DNA of 64,000 nt from Acholoe squamosa (GCA_949317995.1 OX439036.1:5263207-5327206); one strand, 5' to 3'. Shown: positions 1-10,622, counted from the stretch's first letter. The notes: generated by a model from the sequence alone, not told the origin. A program made the numbers and translations.

Positions 1-470
1 GTATACATGACTCAACCACCCCCCACCTCCCACCACCAGCGACACACACATATATTTTGTACCCTCCAGTAGTACTCAGGTAATGTCTATGTATACACTG
101 TATCTGAGGACGTGCCTAAATGACCTGCATTTGCACACCTGCACTGATACATTTCAGCCTTTGATTAGCCCCAACCTGCACTTCTTTTCAGTCTAATAGT
201 GTGTTGAATTTCAGATTTCAAAACTCCCCTCCTTTGTTTGGCTGAATCAGGACCTGTGCCTATTCGAAACCCTTTACTGAAATAGAGCAGGGTTGTATTG
301 CCAGGTAAGGCAATGACAACTCTGGGTTTGTATACTGAATGTAAGGTGTATCTCTGTTTCTCGTCTGCACCAAGTAGAATTACCAAAATAAAATTAATAA
401 GCAAATGTTAATGACAATGTAACATCGCCGCATCGTATTCACCTTATTCAATGATGCCTTATAGGCGGAG
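1..470. other. Unassigned sequence, no gene seen
   Basis: No open frame with coding character, splice-bounded exon or recognised repeat was seen. The left edge has a short C-rich run. Confidence 0.5.
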
Positions 471-479
471 TTGAATGCA

Positions 480-836
480 GACAGGAGCGTGTTGCTCCTA
501 TAGTAAATAGAGCTGCCAGTATGTGCCCTCTTTTCAAAACAAGTCGAGCACTGCTTCACCATTCAACTTACACTCACCACATTAGTCTGAAAAGTCACCT
601 GCCTTGTTTAAGATAGAGAGAGCTGCACTATCAGGTACCTACTCATGTCACACACTCTATAGTATAGTATACTGACTGACTTCTACCAACTAGGTACCAA
701 CTCAAATCTTCCTTTTTTAGCACCGTATTTGTGAGCAACACAAGAGAAATGTTATAACTACATGAAAAGAAAGTACTGGAAACAAGGTCCTTTTAAGCCA
801 GAACTACCTTTCACAATAGGAGCAACACTCTCCTGG
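480..836 (+). mobile_element. MITE, GGAGGGTGTTGCTCC-end family (copy 1)
   Basis: Non-autonomous DNA element of about 350 bp. The ends are inverted: the left reads GGAGCGTGTTGCTCCTATAG and the right contains ATAGGAGCAACACTCTCC. The body matches copies at 27.8, 45.5 and 46.0 kb (landmarks GTGCCCTCTTTTC, AAAGTCACCTGCCTTG, CAGGTACCTACTCATG, CACTTGTGAGCAACA-like). No coding capacity. The transposase superfamily is not evident, since no clear target duplication was found. Confidence 0.75.
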
Positions 837-1136
837 CCTCACAGAGGTGAATACGATGCAAAAATATTCCAGGGAAATTGACATTTGCATTTATGTCATT
901 GCTACACAAGTTTGGAAGCTTTTAAAGGAATAAATTAAACTATATTTAGCTGTTTTAATTGCAGCAGGTCACGTGATCATCAGCCATTGAATACAGACAT
1001 TACCAGTGCTGTTCTATAATAACGGTGGCATGTAATATTGTAATTGTCATGCACTTTCTTTCTCGCATCAACAAAGAATGTGTTTATGGATAATGTCCCA
1101 TTTAAGAGCCTCATAACAACCCATTCAATATCTTTG

Positions 1137-1255
1137 GCCCTCATATAAGACCGGCACATATATAAGATACAGTCTCTACCCTACAGTAACCCTGGTGCTT
1201 ATTTGAAACCAGCACTTTTTTGAGGCCCTAGCACTTAATAGGTGAATACAGTCAG
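1137..1255. repeat. Diverged copy of the GCTTATTTGAGACC repeat
   Basis: Contains degenerate repeats of the type GGTGCTTATTTGAAACC and ATAAGACCGGCACAT. The same words occur at 22.1, 45.3, 46.7, 58.9 and 63.7 kb, so this is an old copy of a short dispersed element. Confidence 0.45.
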
Positions 1256-1365
1256 TTACATCCACTTGAGGCAATCTTGTCCGGTTTGCAATCAGGGGAA
1301 TACCTCCGTTGTGTCTGGGGATTATGGTGGCCATTTTCTGGGGAAGATTTCTTCGTGAGGTACCT

Positions 1366-1480
1366 GCCTACAAATAAGCACTACAGCAACCAGTGGGCAA
1401 AACTATTTTTACCCAGCATCCCTGTAAGCTAGTGGTCGAGTTGGGGCCAGCTTGCAACTTGAGGAAGACACTCCTTGTAT
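1366..1480 (+). repeat. Dispersed repeat, matches 57.36-57.49 kb
   Basis: The stretch with CACTACAGCAACCAG, CCCAGCATCCCTGTA and AGTGGTCGAG recurs in the opposite orientation near 57.36-57.49 kb with small indels. It is a two-copy dispersed repeat of unknown class. Confidence 0.6.
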
Positions 1481-2334
1481 AACGTGACATGAAGACATCC
1501 ACATACAAGACCCCACCCCTTTTAGCACAGCGAGGTTAGAGTCTGGTCCAGGTACAGTGACATAGAGAGGGCTTAGGCCTATCTATAGTAGGAGTATGCA
1601 CCTTGTATAACATGATATCAGGAGATCCATCTATATCTATACCTGTCTACATAGGAAGGTCAGTGTCTGGTGCAGGCACAGATTAGAGCTTACCCACTCA
1701 TAGGTACCACACCACCTCACCAGGGCGCACCATAGGTCAGGCATTAGGGTATATATTATAACTCTATTCTATTTAAAAAGTCAAAGAGATCTCCAGCGGA
1801 TGTCATCTAACTGGGAATATGATGGCACCTATTCCTACCCAGACTTTAGGGAGTTGTCTGATAGCTTTTTACGTTTTAACAACCCTAAAAAACCTGGTAG
1901 GAATAGGTTCCATGAAGGACCTTGCCTTGTTTAGAGCCCTAGGTTACATTAGGACGCTGAAATAGTCTTAGTTCCCTACTACTGTAAAACCCTGCATATA
2001 AGAAGCACCCTGAATTCCCGCAGCAGCTAAAAGTCATTCAATCAAGCTGAAATGGTCTATACCGCATGGCTTATACGCCAGGTTTCACGGTACACTCTCA
2101 GATGCAGTTGTAAATGGGCTATAAATACTGCTGTAGTGCGGGACCTACATAGGGTCATTGGTTGTATACCTACAACAGCTACAACTGTATTCCAGAAATA
2201 GAAGCACTCTACTCCTAAACCCTTGTCGCGGTGTGACAGTGTACTATAGTCTATATGAATCACCCTGAGCTCCTGTAAGTGATGTAAACCCTCCTAGGTG
2301 TCGAAATGGTTTAATGATAGGTACCCGGGAGGAA
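1481..2334. other. Unassigned sequence, no gene seen
   Basis: Holds short similar phrases (CCTTGTATAACRTGA near 1473 and 1602) suggesting an old duplication, but no gene or recognisable element. Confidence 0.4.
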
Positions 2335-2339
2335 ACGTG

Positions 2340-2665
2340 ATGGTTTTTCTGACAGGGTGTGCGGCTGGGTCTCTGACAAGCCTTATCCTTGGTGAGAAGG
2401 ATTTCAGTCAAAAGGTAACCCTTGCTCAGAGGGAGTTTGGCAGGCTAAGGTTAACTTTTTAAAAATCTACCTGGCCGTCTACCCTTAATGTGAGGAATTT
2501 CCGTCAAAAGTGACTAGGTTTGGCAAATTCTTAGTTGAAATTTCTGAAAATCGGTGCTTATTTTGACGCGTGTGGTTAAAATATGAGAAAAGTGACCCTT
2601 GCTGAGAGGGATTTTGGTTAAAAAGTACCCTTGCTGAGAGGGTTTTTGACATAAAAATGACTTTG
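2340..2665. repeat. Degenerate short tandem repeats
   Basis: The phrase ACCCTTGCTGAGAGGG with the spacer TTTTGGTTAAAAAGT recurs in degraded form (about 2418, 2597, 2628). Unit length is about 30-40 bp and copies are diverged. An old minisatellite is the simplest reading. Confidence 0.5.
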
Positions 2666-3400
2666 TCAGCCACATATCCCTGTCAGTGACATATAGTGAG
2701 TGCCCCTCCCCTGCTCGGGGCACGGCACCATCAGGATCCTTACCTCTATTTGTGTGTGGGGACTAGACAAGACTCCTTCATCCTTGACTCGTTACTCCAG
2801 GGTCAGGTACGTCAAAGGGTGGCAGGTGAACTGACTCTCCTCTAACCAGATTACCCCCACCTCAGCCAAACCAAACAATAACAACAACCTCAAAGAAAAA
2901 GTGCTTGAAAATTCAGAGAAAAAAAAAGAATCTTGCTCTCTGATTTTACCTGTCTCCAGGTAGAGCCTTCCTTATTTCGGTCTCCATATTCAACTTACTG
3001 CAATATCTTAAATATAAGGCACACGCCGAGCTTAAGGGTATGCTATAAGAAGCAATTTTTTTTTAGAAATGTATGGGCAGATCTATCTGATTCTTTGAAA
3101 TCAAGGAACGAATATTGAAAACATATGAGCAATTTGAAAAAAATATGCAAAAGATGTGCCTAATAAAGCTATTAATTGTACTGCCAGAATATTTATCCAT
3201 GAACAATTGATGAAAATTCTTAAAAAATTATTTTGTCAGACTGAATTTATGCACTTTCATGACATTAAAAACTATGGCAACTGGAGATCTTGGGTTGTTC
3301 TGATTTATCTGTCAGACTCATACCGCTCAAGATGTGTAAAAGACCTTTGTGTTGCTCAGGAAATGAGCGGGTAATAATTGGGCAAAGTCTGTTTGTGTGC
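2666..3400. other. Unassigned AT-rich sequence
   Basis: AT-rich, with no recognised element and no splice-bounded coding block on either strand. Confidence 0.4.
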
Positions 3401-3401
3401 C

Positions 3402-3765
3402 GTGTGCTGTCCTTTTGTGAGTGACTTTGGGCAAAGTGTATACATTGTAATGTTGTCCATCCCACCAGGGAAGTATGACTACTATATATGCGAAGGAACT
3501 GTGGATATATAGGGGTATATTTCCCCACCTGATGGACCTTTCACCCACCTGAGTAAGGTGGTTCCTTGCCACCACACCAGGTGGCACAGCACCAGATTTG
3601 AACAAAGGGACAAGACAAAGACTTTTGGTCATGAGATTTTTTTTCTTTATTGTTACTGACATTGGTCTGTTTAATGTTGATAATAAGCCCACCCTTTTGT
3701 CAGTGACTTTGGGCAAAGTGTATACATGGTAATGTTGTCCATCCCACGAGGGAAATATATGAAAG
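3402..3765. repeat. 72-bp direct repeat pair with about 290-bp offset
   Basis: The segment at about 3402-3475 (GTGACTTTGGGCAAAGTG, then ATGTTGTCCATCCCACC) recurs at about 3693-3765 in the same orientation with few changes. The intervening DNA is not obviously mobile. It may be a local duplication or the two ends of a small element. Confidence 0.7.
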
Positions 3766-3997
3766 AAATTCTCAAGAATTCATTAAAGTTCTCTAAAATT
3801 AAAAAAAAAGAGTGTAGGGTGGGCCCTGTTTGCTAGGGTCGGTCGGGTAATTGGAAACAAACCTTTTCTTTATTTGGCTCAATCATGGGGCACTTTCCTG
3901 ATTCAGATATTTTGTCTCTTTGCCAAACTGGTATATGATACAAAGGGATTGGTATGTTGCACCAAATTGAAGGAAATTTATGAAAGCAATTATTCCT

Positions 3998-4168
3998 GGG
4001 CTTCCCTTGCAAATTTTAAAAGGTTTATATCGCCTTTTTCCTGTCCCCTCGGTGTGTCTGGCGCACATACATATCAATCTATGAAATTGTGTAATACAGT
4101 TTTCTCTCCATGGGTTTAAACTTAGCTGTCGAAATGGTGATAAATATCTATTACTCACTCGCTCACTC
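3998..4168 (+). mobile_element. SINE, old copy with (TCAC)-type tail
   Basis: Diverged relative of the SINEs at 55.4 and 59.4 kb. It shares the head phrase CCTGTCCCCTCGGTGTGTC and GCGCACATACAT, then AGCTGTCGAAATGG, and ends in TCACTCGCTCACTCA. Its divergence and the absence of a clear target duplication mark it as old. Confidence 0.65.
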
Positions 4169-4285
4169 AAACAGCCTTCCTTGATTATGGGCAGGCAATG
4201 AAGGCAATTAAGACAGACACTCTTGCAGCCAAATACACTTTTAATTATAGGTTGCTTGCAAAATAATGTTTTATTAGATATTTAA

Positions 4286-4493
4286 CCCTTTAAAGGCCGC
4301 TGATGCACGAGTGCATCATGTCCATTGGTCAGAATCGCCAGCACTTCATTGGAGCATCATGCCAACCATACGGGGTTGATAAATATACTCCCTGAGGGTT
4401 GGCATGATACTGCAATGAAGTGCTGGCATTTCAATGGTGCATCATGATGACCAATAGGCATGATGCATTAATGCATCAGCGGCCCTTAACGAG
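4286..4493. mobile_element. Cloverleaf piggyBac-like MITE, copy 1
   Basis: 208 bp between TTAA duplications at 4282-4285 and 4494-4497. The ends are inverted: CCCTTTAAAGGCCGCTGATG at left and CATCAGCGGCCCTTAA at right. TTAA duplication plus CCC-starting ends are the hallmark of piggyBac-type elements. The interior keeps the central inverted repeat (CCAACCATACGGGG / CCCTGAGGGTTGG) and remnants of the GAAGTGCTGG arm on both sides. No coding capacity. Confidence 0.85.
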
Positions 4494-4741
4494 TTAAGTA
4501 TTGGAAGCACCATCCTATACTCTATTGTGTCATGGTATTGTCGGTGGTCTATGATGATGCTTAGCTGGAATTTCTCAATAATGCTACGATTTCTGTTAAA
4601 CGCGTCACACCAAAAGTACCATGTACAACTAAATTGCGGCCTAGTCGTACAGACAATTGTACTGTCTCTGGTTATACCTCCATAGATCTCAGTGTAATTT
4701 CCCAAACCCCACTATGCACCGTAAAGAACACATTCGTTGCT

Positions 4742-4905
4742 TAGGAGGTCATTTATTAAGGCACTACGACTGCACACAGCCACTACGATTCGAAACCCCC
4801 AAAATATAGTGCCAGTAACTGTAGGTAGTGCTCTACGACTGCTATGTGATCATTGCTTATGTAGTTTTTACATAGCATTTGGTAGGGCAGTCGTAGTGCT
4901 GCAGA
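4742..4905. repeat. Partial MITE of the GGAGGCCATTT family
   Basis: Begins GGAGGTCATTTATTAAGGCA and contains CTACGACTGC and its inverse GCAGTCGTAG. It resembles the left half of elements at 6330-6598 and 39051-39292, but the opposite end is not recognisable. Confidence 0.5.
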
Positions 4906-5019
4906 CACTTAAAGACCAAAACCATTGGGCAGTAATGTCGATAAATCAAGGGTCCTCATTATGACTTAATGGTGTGGACAGAAATGGCCCCCTGTACGTT
5001 CCCTCTGAACAGAGTGTAA

Positions 5020-5107
5020 CCTGCCTCTAGCATGGCCACACTGATCCTGTTTACCATAGCGATAATGGCCTTAATAGGCTCAGTCCTGGATACTAGAGGC
5101 AGGTGAT
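5020..5107. repeat. Small foldback repeat, CCTGCCTCTAG ends (copy 1)
   Basis: Inverted ends CCTGCCTCTAG and CTAGAGGCAGG lie about 80 bp apart around a core with ATCCTGTTTACCATAGCG and AATGGCCTTAATAGG. A related copy lies at 5400-5512, and a left end alone occurs near 24252 (ACACCTGCCTCTATCATTG). Confidence 0.6.
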
Positions 5108-5387
5108 CTCAGGGATGTCAACACAAAAAACACATGAGTTCACGGCCAACTGACGGCCGGCAGTCAATGACTGATGGCATAGGGACAGTATCATTAGCCA
5201 TTTAATTCTTTCTAGTTCTATTACATCTTGGAGTATGATTATCTTGTTCACTATTCATTCTGAATTGTTATAATTCCACTATCACTGCACACCAGCAGTG
5301 GACTCCAGCCACCAGCTCGCCACCATCACTGCATGTGCAGTCATGACCTCTTGACCTACTTGGGCCTCAAAACAAGGCTTGCAGAGA

Positions 5388-5512
5388 TCACCTGCCTGTA
5401 GCATCAGGCTGATTCAGATCACCTGCCTCTAGCACTACCAGTGATCTTATTCCCCATAGCAGTACGGCCCCAATGGGATCAGTGGCGCCAGCTAGAGGCA
5501 CATGATTTCTGT
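5388..5512. repeat. Small foldback repeat, CCTGCCTCTAG ends (copy 2)
   Basis: Same architecture as 5020-5107: ACCTGCCTCTAGCACTACC at left, a core with CCCCATAGCAGTACGGCCCC, and CTAGAGGCAC at right. A partial third left end (CACCTGCCTGTAGCAT) sits immediately upstream. Confidence 0.6.
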
Positions 5513-5924
5513 TCTGAGAGCTGTCTGTACAACTGGAGTTGTATTTGGTCATATTGTCTGTATCTCGTTGTACCCTGTTGAGAAATGACCTCCAGAATTC
5601 ATGAGTGTTACATTGAATCATATATTTGAATAAAGTCTATATCTGTGGTTCAACGTGGCGTTGTCGGAACTTTAAGAATGTCCTGGGTGTTAATGATACA
5701 GTCGTCCTTGCAACACGCGGGCAAGCAGCATGTGTATAACTGTTTAAGATTAATGTCCAAACTACCTTGAGGAAGTCTTGTTAGGTAAGATGAACACAAA
5801 TACATTTACCCAGTCAATCATTGTTGTCTGTGCCAAAACAAAACTCCCGTCACATATCAGGATTAAAACAAATTAACGTGTCAAAGAAACCTTTTTGTTG
5901 TTTTAAAAACTCTCAGGTACTCAC

Positions 5925-5987
5925 CTTTCTCCCTTGAGGCGCCTGCTCCTGGTCATCGTTAAGGCTGTCGCCACTCATCTTTTTATC
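5925..5987 (-). CDS. Candidate host exon, 63 nt, gene unknown
   Basis: Read on the minus strand, a stretch ending TTGTTTCAG is followed by a 63-nt block and then the strong donor GTGAGTACC. Only one frame is open: it encodes DKK and then MSGDSLNDDQEQAPQGRK, exactly 21 codons, so the exon is symmetrical (phase 0-0). The other two frames hit stops at once. The peptide is polar and acidic, like a disordered linker or an N-terminus. The internal ATG has a good context (AAGATGAGT), so this could also be the first coding exon. It is unlike its repeat-filled surroundings and no copy was seen elsewhere in the window. I do not recognise the protein. It cannot be joined directly after the candidate exon at 33632-33696, because that phase would bring a stop; intervening exons or separate genes are required. 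Confidence 0.5.
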
Positions 5988-6278
5988 CTGAAACAACAGA
6001 AAATGACAACATTTAGATCAAAATGCTGTATATTTTGTTCAGTGACTGGCAAATATGCCCTATTTCTTCAGGACGGCTGTATAATAATACATCATATTTC
6101 TTCGTCCCTATATCTGGAAACCCTTTCTTTCCTGCTTAGTGGTTTTAGAAAATGATAGCTTTCATTCTTCTTTAATCTGCATTGAGGGCTGCCTTTACTG
6201 GCAGTAGTCTGTCAAATGAAGTTGAAAATGGACCCGACTGATAAGTTAGAATCAGACTTTTGAAGATAACCAGCAGGA

Positions 6279-6691
6279 AAAGATTCGTGTCACGGAAGTT
6301 ATACCAGTGACTGACTATGCATATGTATCAGGAAGGCATTTCTCAAGCGGGTACGACTAGACTCCTTCAAATCAGAATGAAATCCCTCAATCTTATAAAG
6401 CTATTACAGCCCTTCGTCTAGTGGCCACTAATGATTACTCTGGTAAGACTACCCTATCAAACCCAATCTAATTACTACATTAAGTTCTGAACATAGGGAG
6501 TAATTATAGTGCATTCCCTATGATCAGCCACTCTAGGTTCGATGGTCTCAAATCGTAGTGGATATATGTGCAGTCGTACCTTGTTGAGAAATGCTCTCCT
6601 GATATTTTGACCATGGGTCAAAGATTCGTGTCACGGTAGTTATACCAGAGACTGACTATGCATATGTATCTGATATTTTGACAATGGGTTA
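6279..6691. repeat. 72-bp tandem duplication interrupted by a MITE
   Basis: A 51-bp stretch (6279-6329, AAGATTCGTGTCACGG...) recurs at 6620-6670 with two mismatches. The adjoining TGATATTTTGACCATGGGT at 6599 recurs at 6671. The original state was therefore a two-unit tandem repeat of about 72 bp, with the MITE at 6330-6598 lying inside the first unit. Confidence 0.75.
6330..6598. mobile_element. MITE of the GGAGGCCATTT family
   Basis: About 269 bp. The left end reads AGGAAGGCATTTCTCAAG then GGTACGACT; the right end, inverted, reads AGGAGAGCATTTCTCAAC then AAGGTACGACTGC. The same ends occur at 39051-39292 and, shorter, at 46988-47106. No coding capacity. Confidence 0.7.
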
Positions 6692-7338
6692 ATCAGTTTA
6701 GACATATTAATGTGAACGATGTACATGTATACACTGAAATGTCATTACTTCATAGTTCTGCTAAGATGGCCCATTTAATGATGAGACATTTTTTTCTTAC
6801 CTTAAAGCTCATCTCATGAAAACAAATAATAATCCTGATATATTTGCTAAGAACACCCTGATATCAATGATTCATGAGGTACTATCTGTGTACATTGACC
6901 TTCGACTGTCCTTTCAGTGTACATTTTGGCCCGAGACTTTTGTCCACAATGCCAAACTCAACCCTTTCCACATCAGTCAGTGCCAGCCTTAGCCTATAGC
7001 TGATGTTGATGTGACCTGTACATGGTATTTTTCTTGCTCAGTCATTTTTCCGCTCACAAAGGTCACTACCGTAACGCCTTGTGTATAAAATTGTTATTTT
7101 CTTTAAAAAATATCAATAAACACCCAACTAAAGGTCCCTATGAAATAGTATCATCCTGTAGCTTTCAATATTCTGAATAATTTATAAACCACATTCCATG
7201 TATAAACAGAGCTACTCTTGATACATTTTTGCCATCATGATGTCATTGTATACACCACATAGACCAGCTGCATCCCCCTATAATGATCTCATAGTATATT
7301 TCAATAACCACACCAGATTCTTTTTATTTGACATCAAA
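6692..7338. other. Unassigned sequence, no gene seen
   Basis: AT-rich, with no recognised repeat, exon or RNA gene. Confidence 0.4.
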
Positions 7339-7424
7339 ATATGTGACAGGATATGCGAAAAGGGCCCTTAGTGCAAGGTACATCAAGGTCCCTATTCCCA
7401 GTACATGTCACATATGCTATCATG
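7339..7424. repeat. Short dispersed repeat, pair with 62.19 kb
   Basis: ATATGTGACAGGATATGCGA, GGCCCTTAGTGCAAGGT and AAGGTCCCTATTCCCAG recur in the same order at about 62193-62277. The ends (ATATGTGACA and TGTCACATAT) are inverted, so this is probably a tiny MITE of about 85 bp. Confidence 0.65.
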
Positions 7425-7754
7425 ATAAATGGGTAGTGTATGCCAACACTGATATTAAATAGTCAATTATCATGCAACCTAAATCCCTACACACAAGGAG
7501 CATCTCATATTCGAGGATAAGCCCCTGATGGACCTATGTAAATAGGAGCAGGAAAAGTAAGGACAGGATTTTCCATAAAATGTCCCCAACATTCCCCTAC
7601 TCCCTTCAAGTAAACTTTAAGGCGTTCCAAGATAGTCAAAGGTTTTTGTTTTTCCAAAACCCATTGATTAGAACAGACGTTATGTCAATTTTCATTTCCC
7701 CTCTCATGTCCACAAGTCAGTTGTATTGAAATAAGCCCTGGTTTCTGCTTAAAT
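7425..7754. other. Unassigned sequence, no gene seen
   Basis: No recognisable feature between the short repeat and the next MITE. Confidence 0.4.
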
Positions 7755-8216
7755 CTTTCAAGGGCCGCTGATGGATTAATGCATCATGACAATTGGTCGT
7801 CATGATGCACCAATGAAGTGCTGGTGAGACTGCTCACCAGCACTTCATTTGAGCATCATGCCAATCCTCTTGGAGTTTGCGTGTCAAACTTGTAGGTTCG
7901 GCAATGCAGGCCTGGCGGGTTACTGGCCAGGGCTACATTCATGCATCATGGCGACTGTAGAGGACGGTGAAAAGATCTAGGATCACTGGGAATCTAACCC
8001 GGATTTCTGGCATGACATTCCAGCATGCTAACCATTACACCAAGATCCCTTGCCTGATATTTCCACCTTCCAACTACACTTGGATCGGTATGATACACAC
8101 AAGGGGAGCAGTGATTACCAGGTATCTGGCCCCTGAGGGTCAATCTACCGGGCACAAGGATTTCTGGTCCCCTACACGACCAATGATGCAATAGTGCTCC
8201 AGTGGCCCTTAAAGGG
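7755..8216. mobile_element. Cloverleaf piggyBac-like MITE, copy 2, with insertion
   Basis: The left end is worn (CAAGGGCCGCTGATGG); the right end AGTGGCCCTTAAAGGG precedes TTAA at 8217-8220. The left arm is the GAAGTGCTGG inverted pair (near 7818 and 7842); the right arm is the GCCTGGCGGGTTACTGGCCAGG type. The element is about 200 bp too long because a tRNA-like segment and flanking DNA (about 7960-8180) sit inside it. Confidence 0.75.
7980..8048 (-). tRNA. tRNA-like sequence (tRNA-Asp-like, probably a pseudogene or SINE head)
   Basis: On the minus strand the segment runs from GGATCTTGG to CAGTGATCC. It has an A-box-like TGGTGTAATGGTTAGCATGC, an anticodon-arm-like CTGGAATGTCATGCCAG whose loop places GTC at the anticodon, and a degenerate B box GGGTTAGATTCCC (consensus GGTTCGANTCC). 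Terminal GGATC pairs with GATCC, but the rest of the acceptor stem mismatches and the length is 69 nt. A tRNA-derived fossil inside the MITE is likelier than a working tRNA gene. Confidence 0.5.
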
Positions 8217-8397
8217 TTAATGTTAGTGTAGTCATTGGCACCTTGACTGTTTTGCCTTTTAACACTGTTCCAGGGTTCTCTATGTGTACTGTTTATATAA
8301 GCTATGGTTCAATAGATCACTGGGTCACAAGGTACACATATATATAAATGTGTGTGTGGGGAAGGGGGTTTTAGTTGGTGACAGGTGTCTATAGTGT

Positions 8398-8628
8398 GCA
8401 CTGTCAAAAAATGTCTTCGAAACAGTGATGCAATCTGTGTCTCAAAGTTAACAGACATCCATCGTCATTTTTACAAAGCTTCCTCATACACTTGTTCACC
8501 ACCGCCCTGCCACCTGGGGCTTCGAGTAAAAACTACAGTGGCTCAATGCTATACCATGACGGTGGCCTACTGTTCAGTTTTATGAGGATCCCTGGTAGAT
8601 TCAATAGTTATTTTGACAGTGTAACACT
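8398..8628. mobile_element. MITE with CACTGTCAAAA ends (copy 1)
   Basis: About 230 bp, from GCACTGTCAAAAAATG to ATTTTGACAGTGTA, i.e. inverted ends of 12-13 bp. The body matches copies at 15843-16028 and 48362-48597 (AGTTTTATGAGGATCCCTGG, TAGATTCAATAG, CATCGTCATTTTTAC). No coding capacity. Confidence 0.7.
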
Positions 8629-9062
8629 GGCAGGATCAAGTCTGTGTGTTGCGGGAGGGGGGGGGGGGTAGGTATTGATATGGTGGCCGTGAGTGCGCAC
8701 CTGTATACATATTGGGTCACAGATTCTCCATCAATAACTGCACATATATCATATAAAGGGCGATTCATAAAAAAACTCATGATATCAGTAGGGGGAAACG
8801 AACAGAGAATTATGATGTTCGTCAATACTGATACTTCATGGAAATAATAGAATTACAGCCTCTGGAACACACTATTTCATTCACAATAATTAGTAATCTA
8901 ATCAATATCATTTAGAGTCTGGACAATTTAAGTGATGTGTATTTTCTGAAAATAATTCCAGAAATATATTTCTAGAAGGATCTTTGCTAGCCGCGGAAGC
9001 GGCCAGGAGCGTAGCGACCGTGCAACTCCATTATGTTTTCGGTTTGCCTGTGACCTCACTAG
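8629..9062. other. Unassigned sequence with a G run
   Basis: A G-rich run near 8655-8668 and otherwise AT-rich DNA; no gene seen. Confidence 0.4.
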
Positions 9063-9089
9063 TGACGTCATGCTGCCACTGTGACGTCA
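9063..9089. promoter_or_regulatory. Two perfect CRE palindromes, 19 bp apart
   Basis: TGACGTCA occurs at 9063-9070 and 9082-9089, just after a GC-rich stretch with CpGs (CCGCGGAAGCGGCC near 8993). CREB/ATF factors bind this palindrome. No transcript or exon is visible nearby, so promoter function is only a possibility. Confidence 0.3.
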
Positions 9090-10371
9090 TCCGTGACAAC
9101 TCCTATCCGTGGTCCTTGCAACATTTTTCTTGTTTAAATTCATTGTATGATTCTAGATGTGTCATCACTTTTTATGAATCACCCTGCTGATGATAGAAAT
9201 ACCACCTTGTCAGCTTTGTCATAGGGTCTTCACACTGACAACTCTAGGGGCTGTCACTCAAGGCTTGGCCATTAGAACACTCCACTGTCACAAACCAGCC
9301 CTAAACCCGTTTAGAAATGACTCGTCCCTTCTGTATCAGATACCGTAGCATATGTATATTGAAGTAAAATCACTGACTGATTCAATGATTCACTAAAACA
9401 TCGAAAAACTTAAAGTTGACTTGAACTTCAGAATAAATGAATTAGATTGTATATTGGTATCACTCAATATCAGCACAATATGTATATATGAAGGGCATTT
9501 CAATCACCAATAAATACCATCTAATACTGATCACTACAATACATCCCAACTGGTTTATAAATATATTTCATTTTACTCTGATCAATTAGAAGGCCCTAGG
9601 TGGTATTATCAGATGAGATCTCTTTCCAGTGTATGTCATATATAGGCTATATCGATGACAATCCGATCATCAACGATTTATGGCTCATGTCGATACAGTA
9701 TCAGTATCAATAGGTGTCCGTTACCTCTACCTCTATATGGCTGGGTTTCATTTAACATTGCTGGCACTGGTTGATGGCTCTGGTTCATTTAATGGGGCAG
9801 ACATTGCAATTGACAGACAGCTTTGCATATGAGGTTGCCTTAACAGAATTTCCTTTTCTGGAACATGTGAGGCATACATTGACCACATAACTTCACATGA
9901 GGACCACCGTCAGCCGAACAGCATGTGTACACTGTACCCAGCAAATTGTCGTCATCTGTCGCCATGATTGGTCATCAATGGTGATACCTTTTTGAGTGAT
10001 AACTCATTCCGTCATCTTTTGCCACTGTGTGTTAGACTCACGTTGCATAGCAATTGCTATTCCTGGTGATCTTGTGCTATAACGGCGTTGTGTTCCATCT
10101 AACGACATGTGTGAGCCACTTCACACAGGTTGACGAGGACTCACGACAATTTGCTGGGTACAATGCTACACATCAAAGCTTTAATTACATGTATGTACTG
10201 CTCTATAGTGTAATGTCTTTGCCTATGATTGAAACCTTGGTGAATTCTTTACTCTCTAAGGGTTCATCCTCATGTATAAGCTGTGCTCCATATGCTGGAT
10301 ATTACAGGATAAATGTCATTTATCCCTGTGTATTGATACAGTGCAAAGAGTGTCTAAACCCATTAATGTAC
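9090..10371. other. Unassigned sequence, no gene seen
   Basis: No recognised repeat or exon. The 148-codon open frame at 10054-10500 has no family resemblance and runs into a MITE at its 3' end, so it is treated as chance. Confidence 0.4.
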
Positions 10372-10515
10372 GCTAATACAAGAGTGCATCACACCCCTTG
10401 GCTGTCATTAGGGACCAATGAAGTGCTGGCGAATCTGCTCTCCAGCACTTCATTGGAGCATCATGTCAACTCCCTTCATGACAGTATCAACCCTGTATAG
10501 CGTCGGCATGATGCA
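10372..10515. mobile_element. Cloverleaf piggyBac-like MITE, copy 3 (partial)
   Basis: Contains the arm CAATGAAGTGCTGG / CCAGCACTTCATTG and the central repeat around TCAACCCTGTATAGCG then GGCATGATGCA. The terminal CCCTTTAAGG segments are not recognisable. It abuts the 5' side of the LINE. Confidence 0.6.
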
Positions 10516-10610
10516 TTTTCAACATGAGAGACCCTAGAAACCTATGGAACTTACCAGGTCGACTCTAGAGAAATTTTTAATTCCACCACCGGCACGGAGA
10601 GAAGAAATTC

Positions 10611-10622
10611 CAAGATGGCGGC
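10611..10622 (+). promoter_or_regulatory. YY1-like site in the LINE 5' UTR
   Basis: CAAGATGGCGGC matches the YY1 core AANATGGCGGC. Mammalian L1 elements carry a YY1 site near their 5' end that positions transcription start. Here the site lies about 90 bp into the presumed 5' UTR and about 180 bp before ORF1, a fitting place for the LINE's own promoter. Confidence 0.45.

Noticed and set aside
3402-3765. LTR-like direct repeats
   Set aside because: Only about 72 bp long with 290 bp offset, no primer-binding site, polypurine tract or coding sequence.
10054-10500. 148-codon open frame upstream of the LINE
   Set aside because: No family resemblance, hydrophobic start by chance, and its 3' third is cloverleaf MITE sequence.
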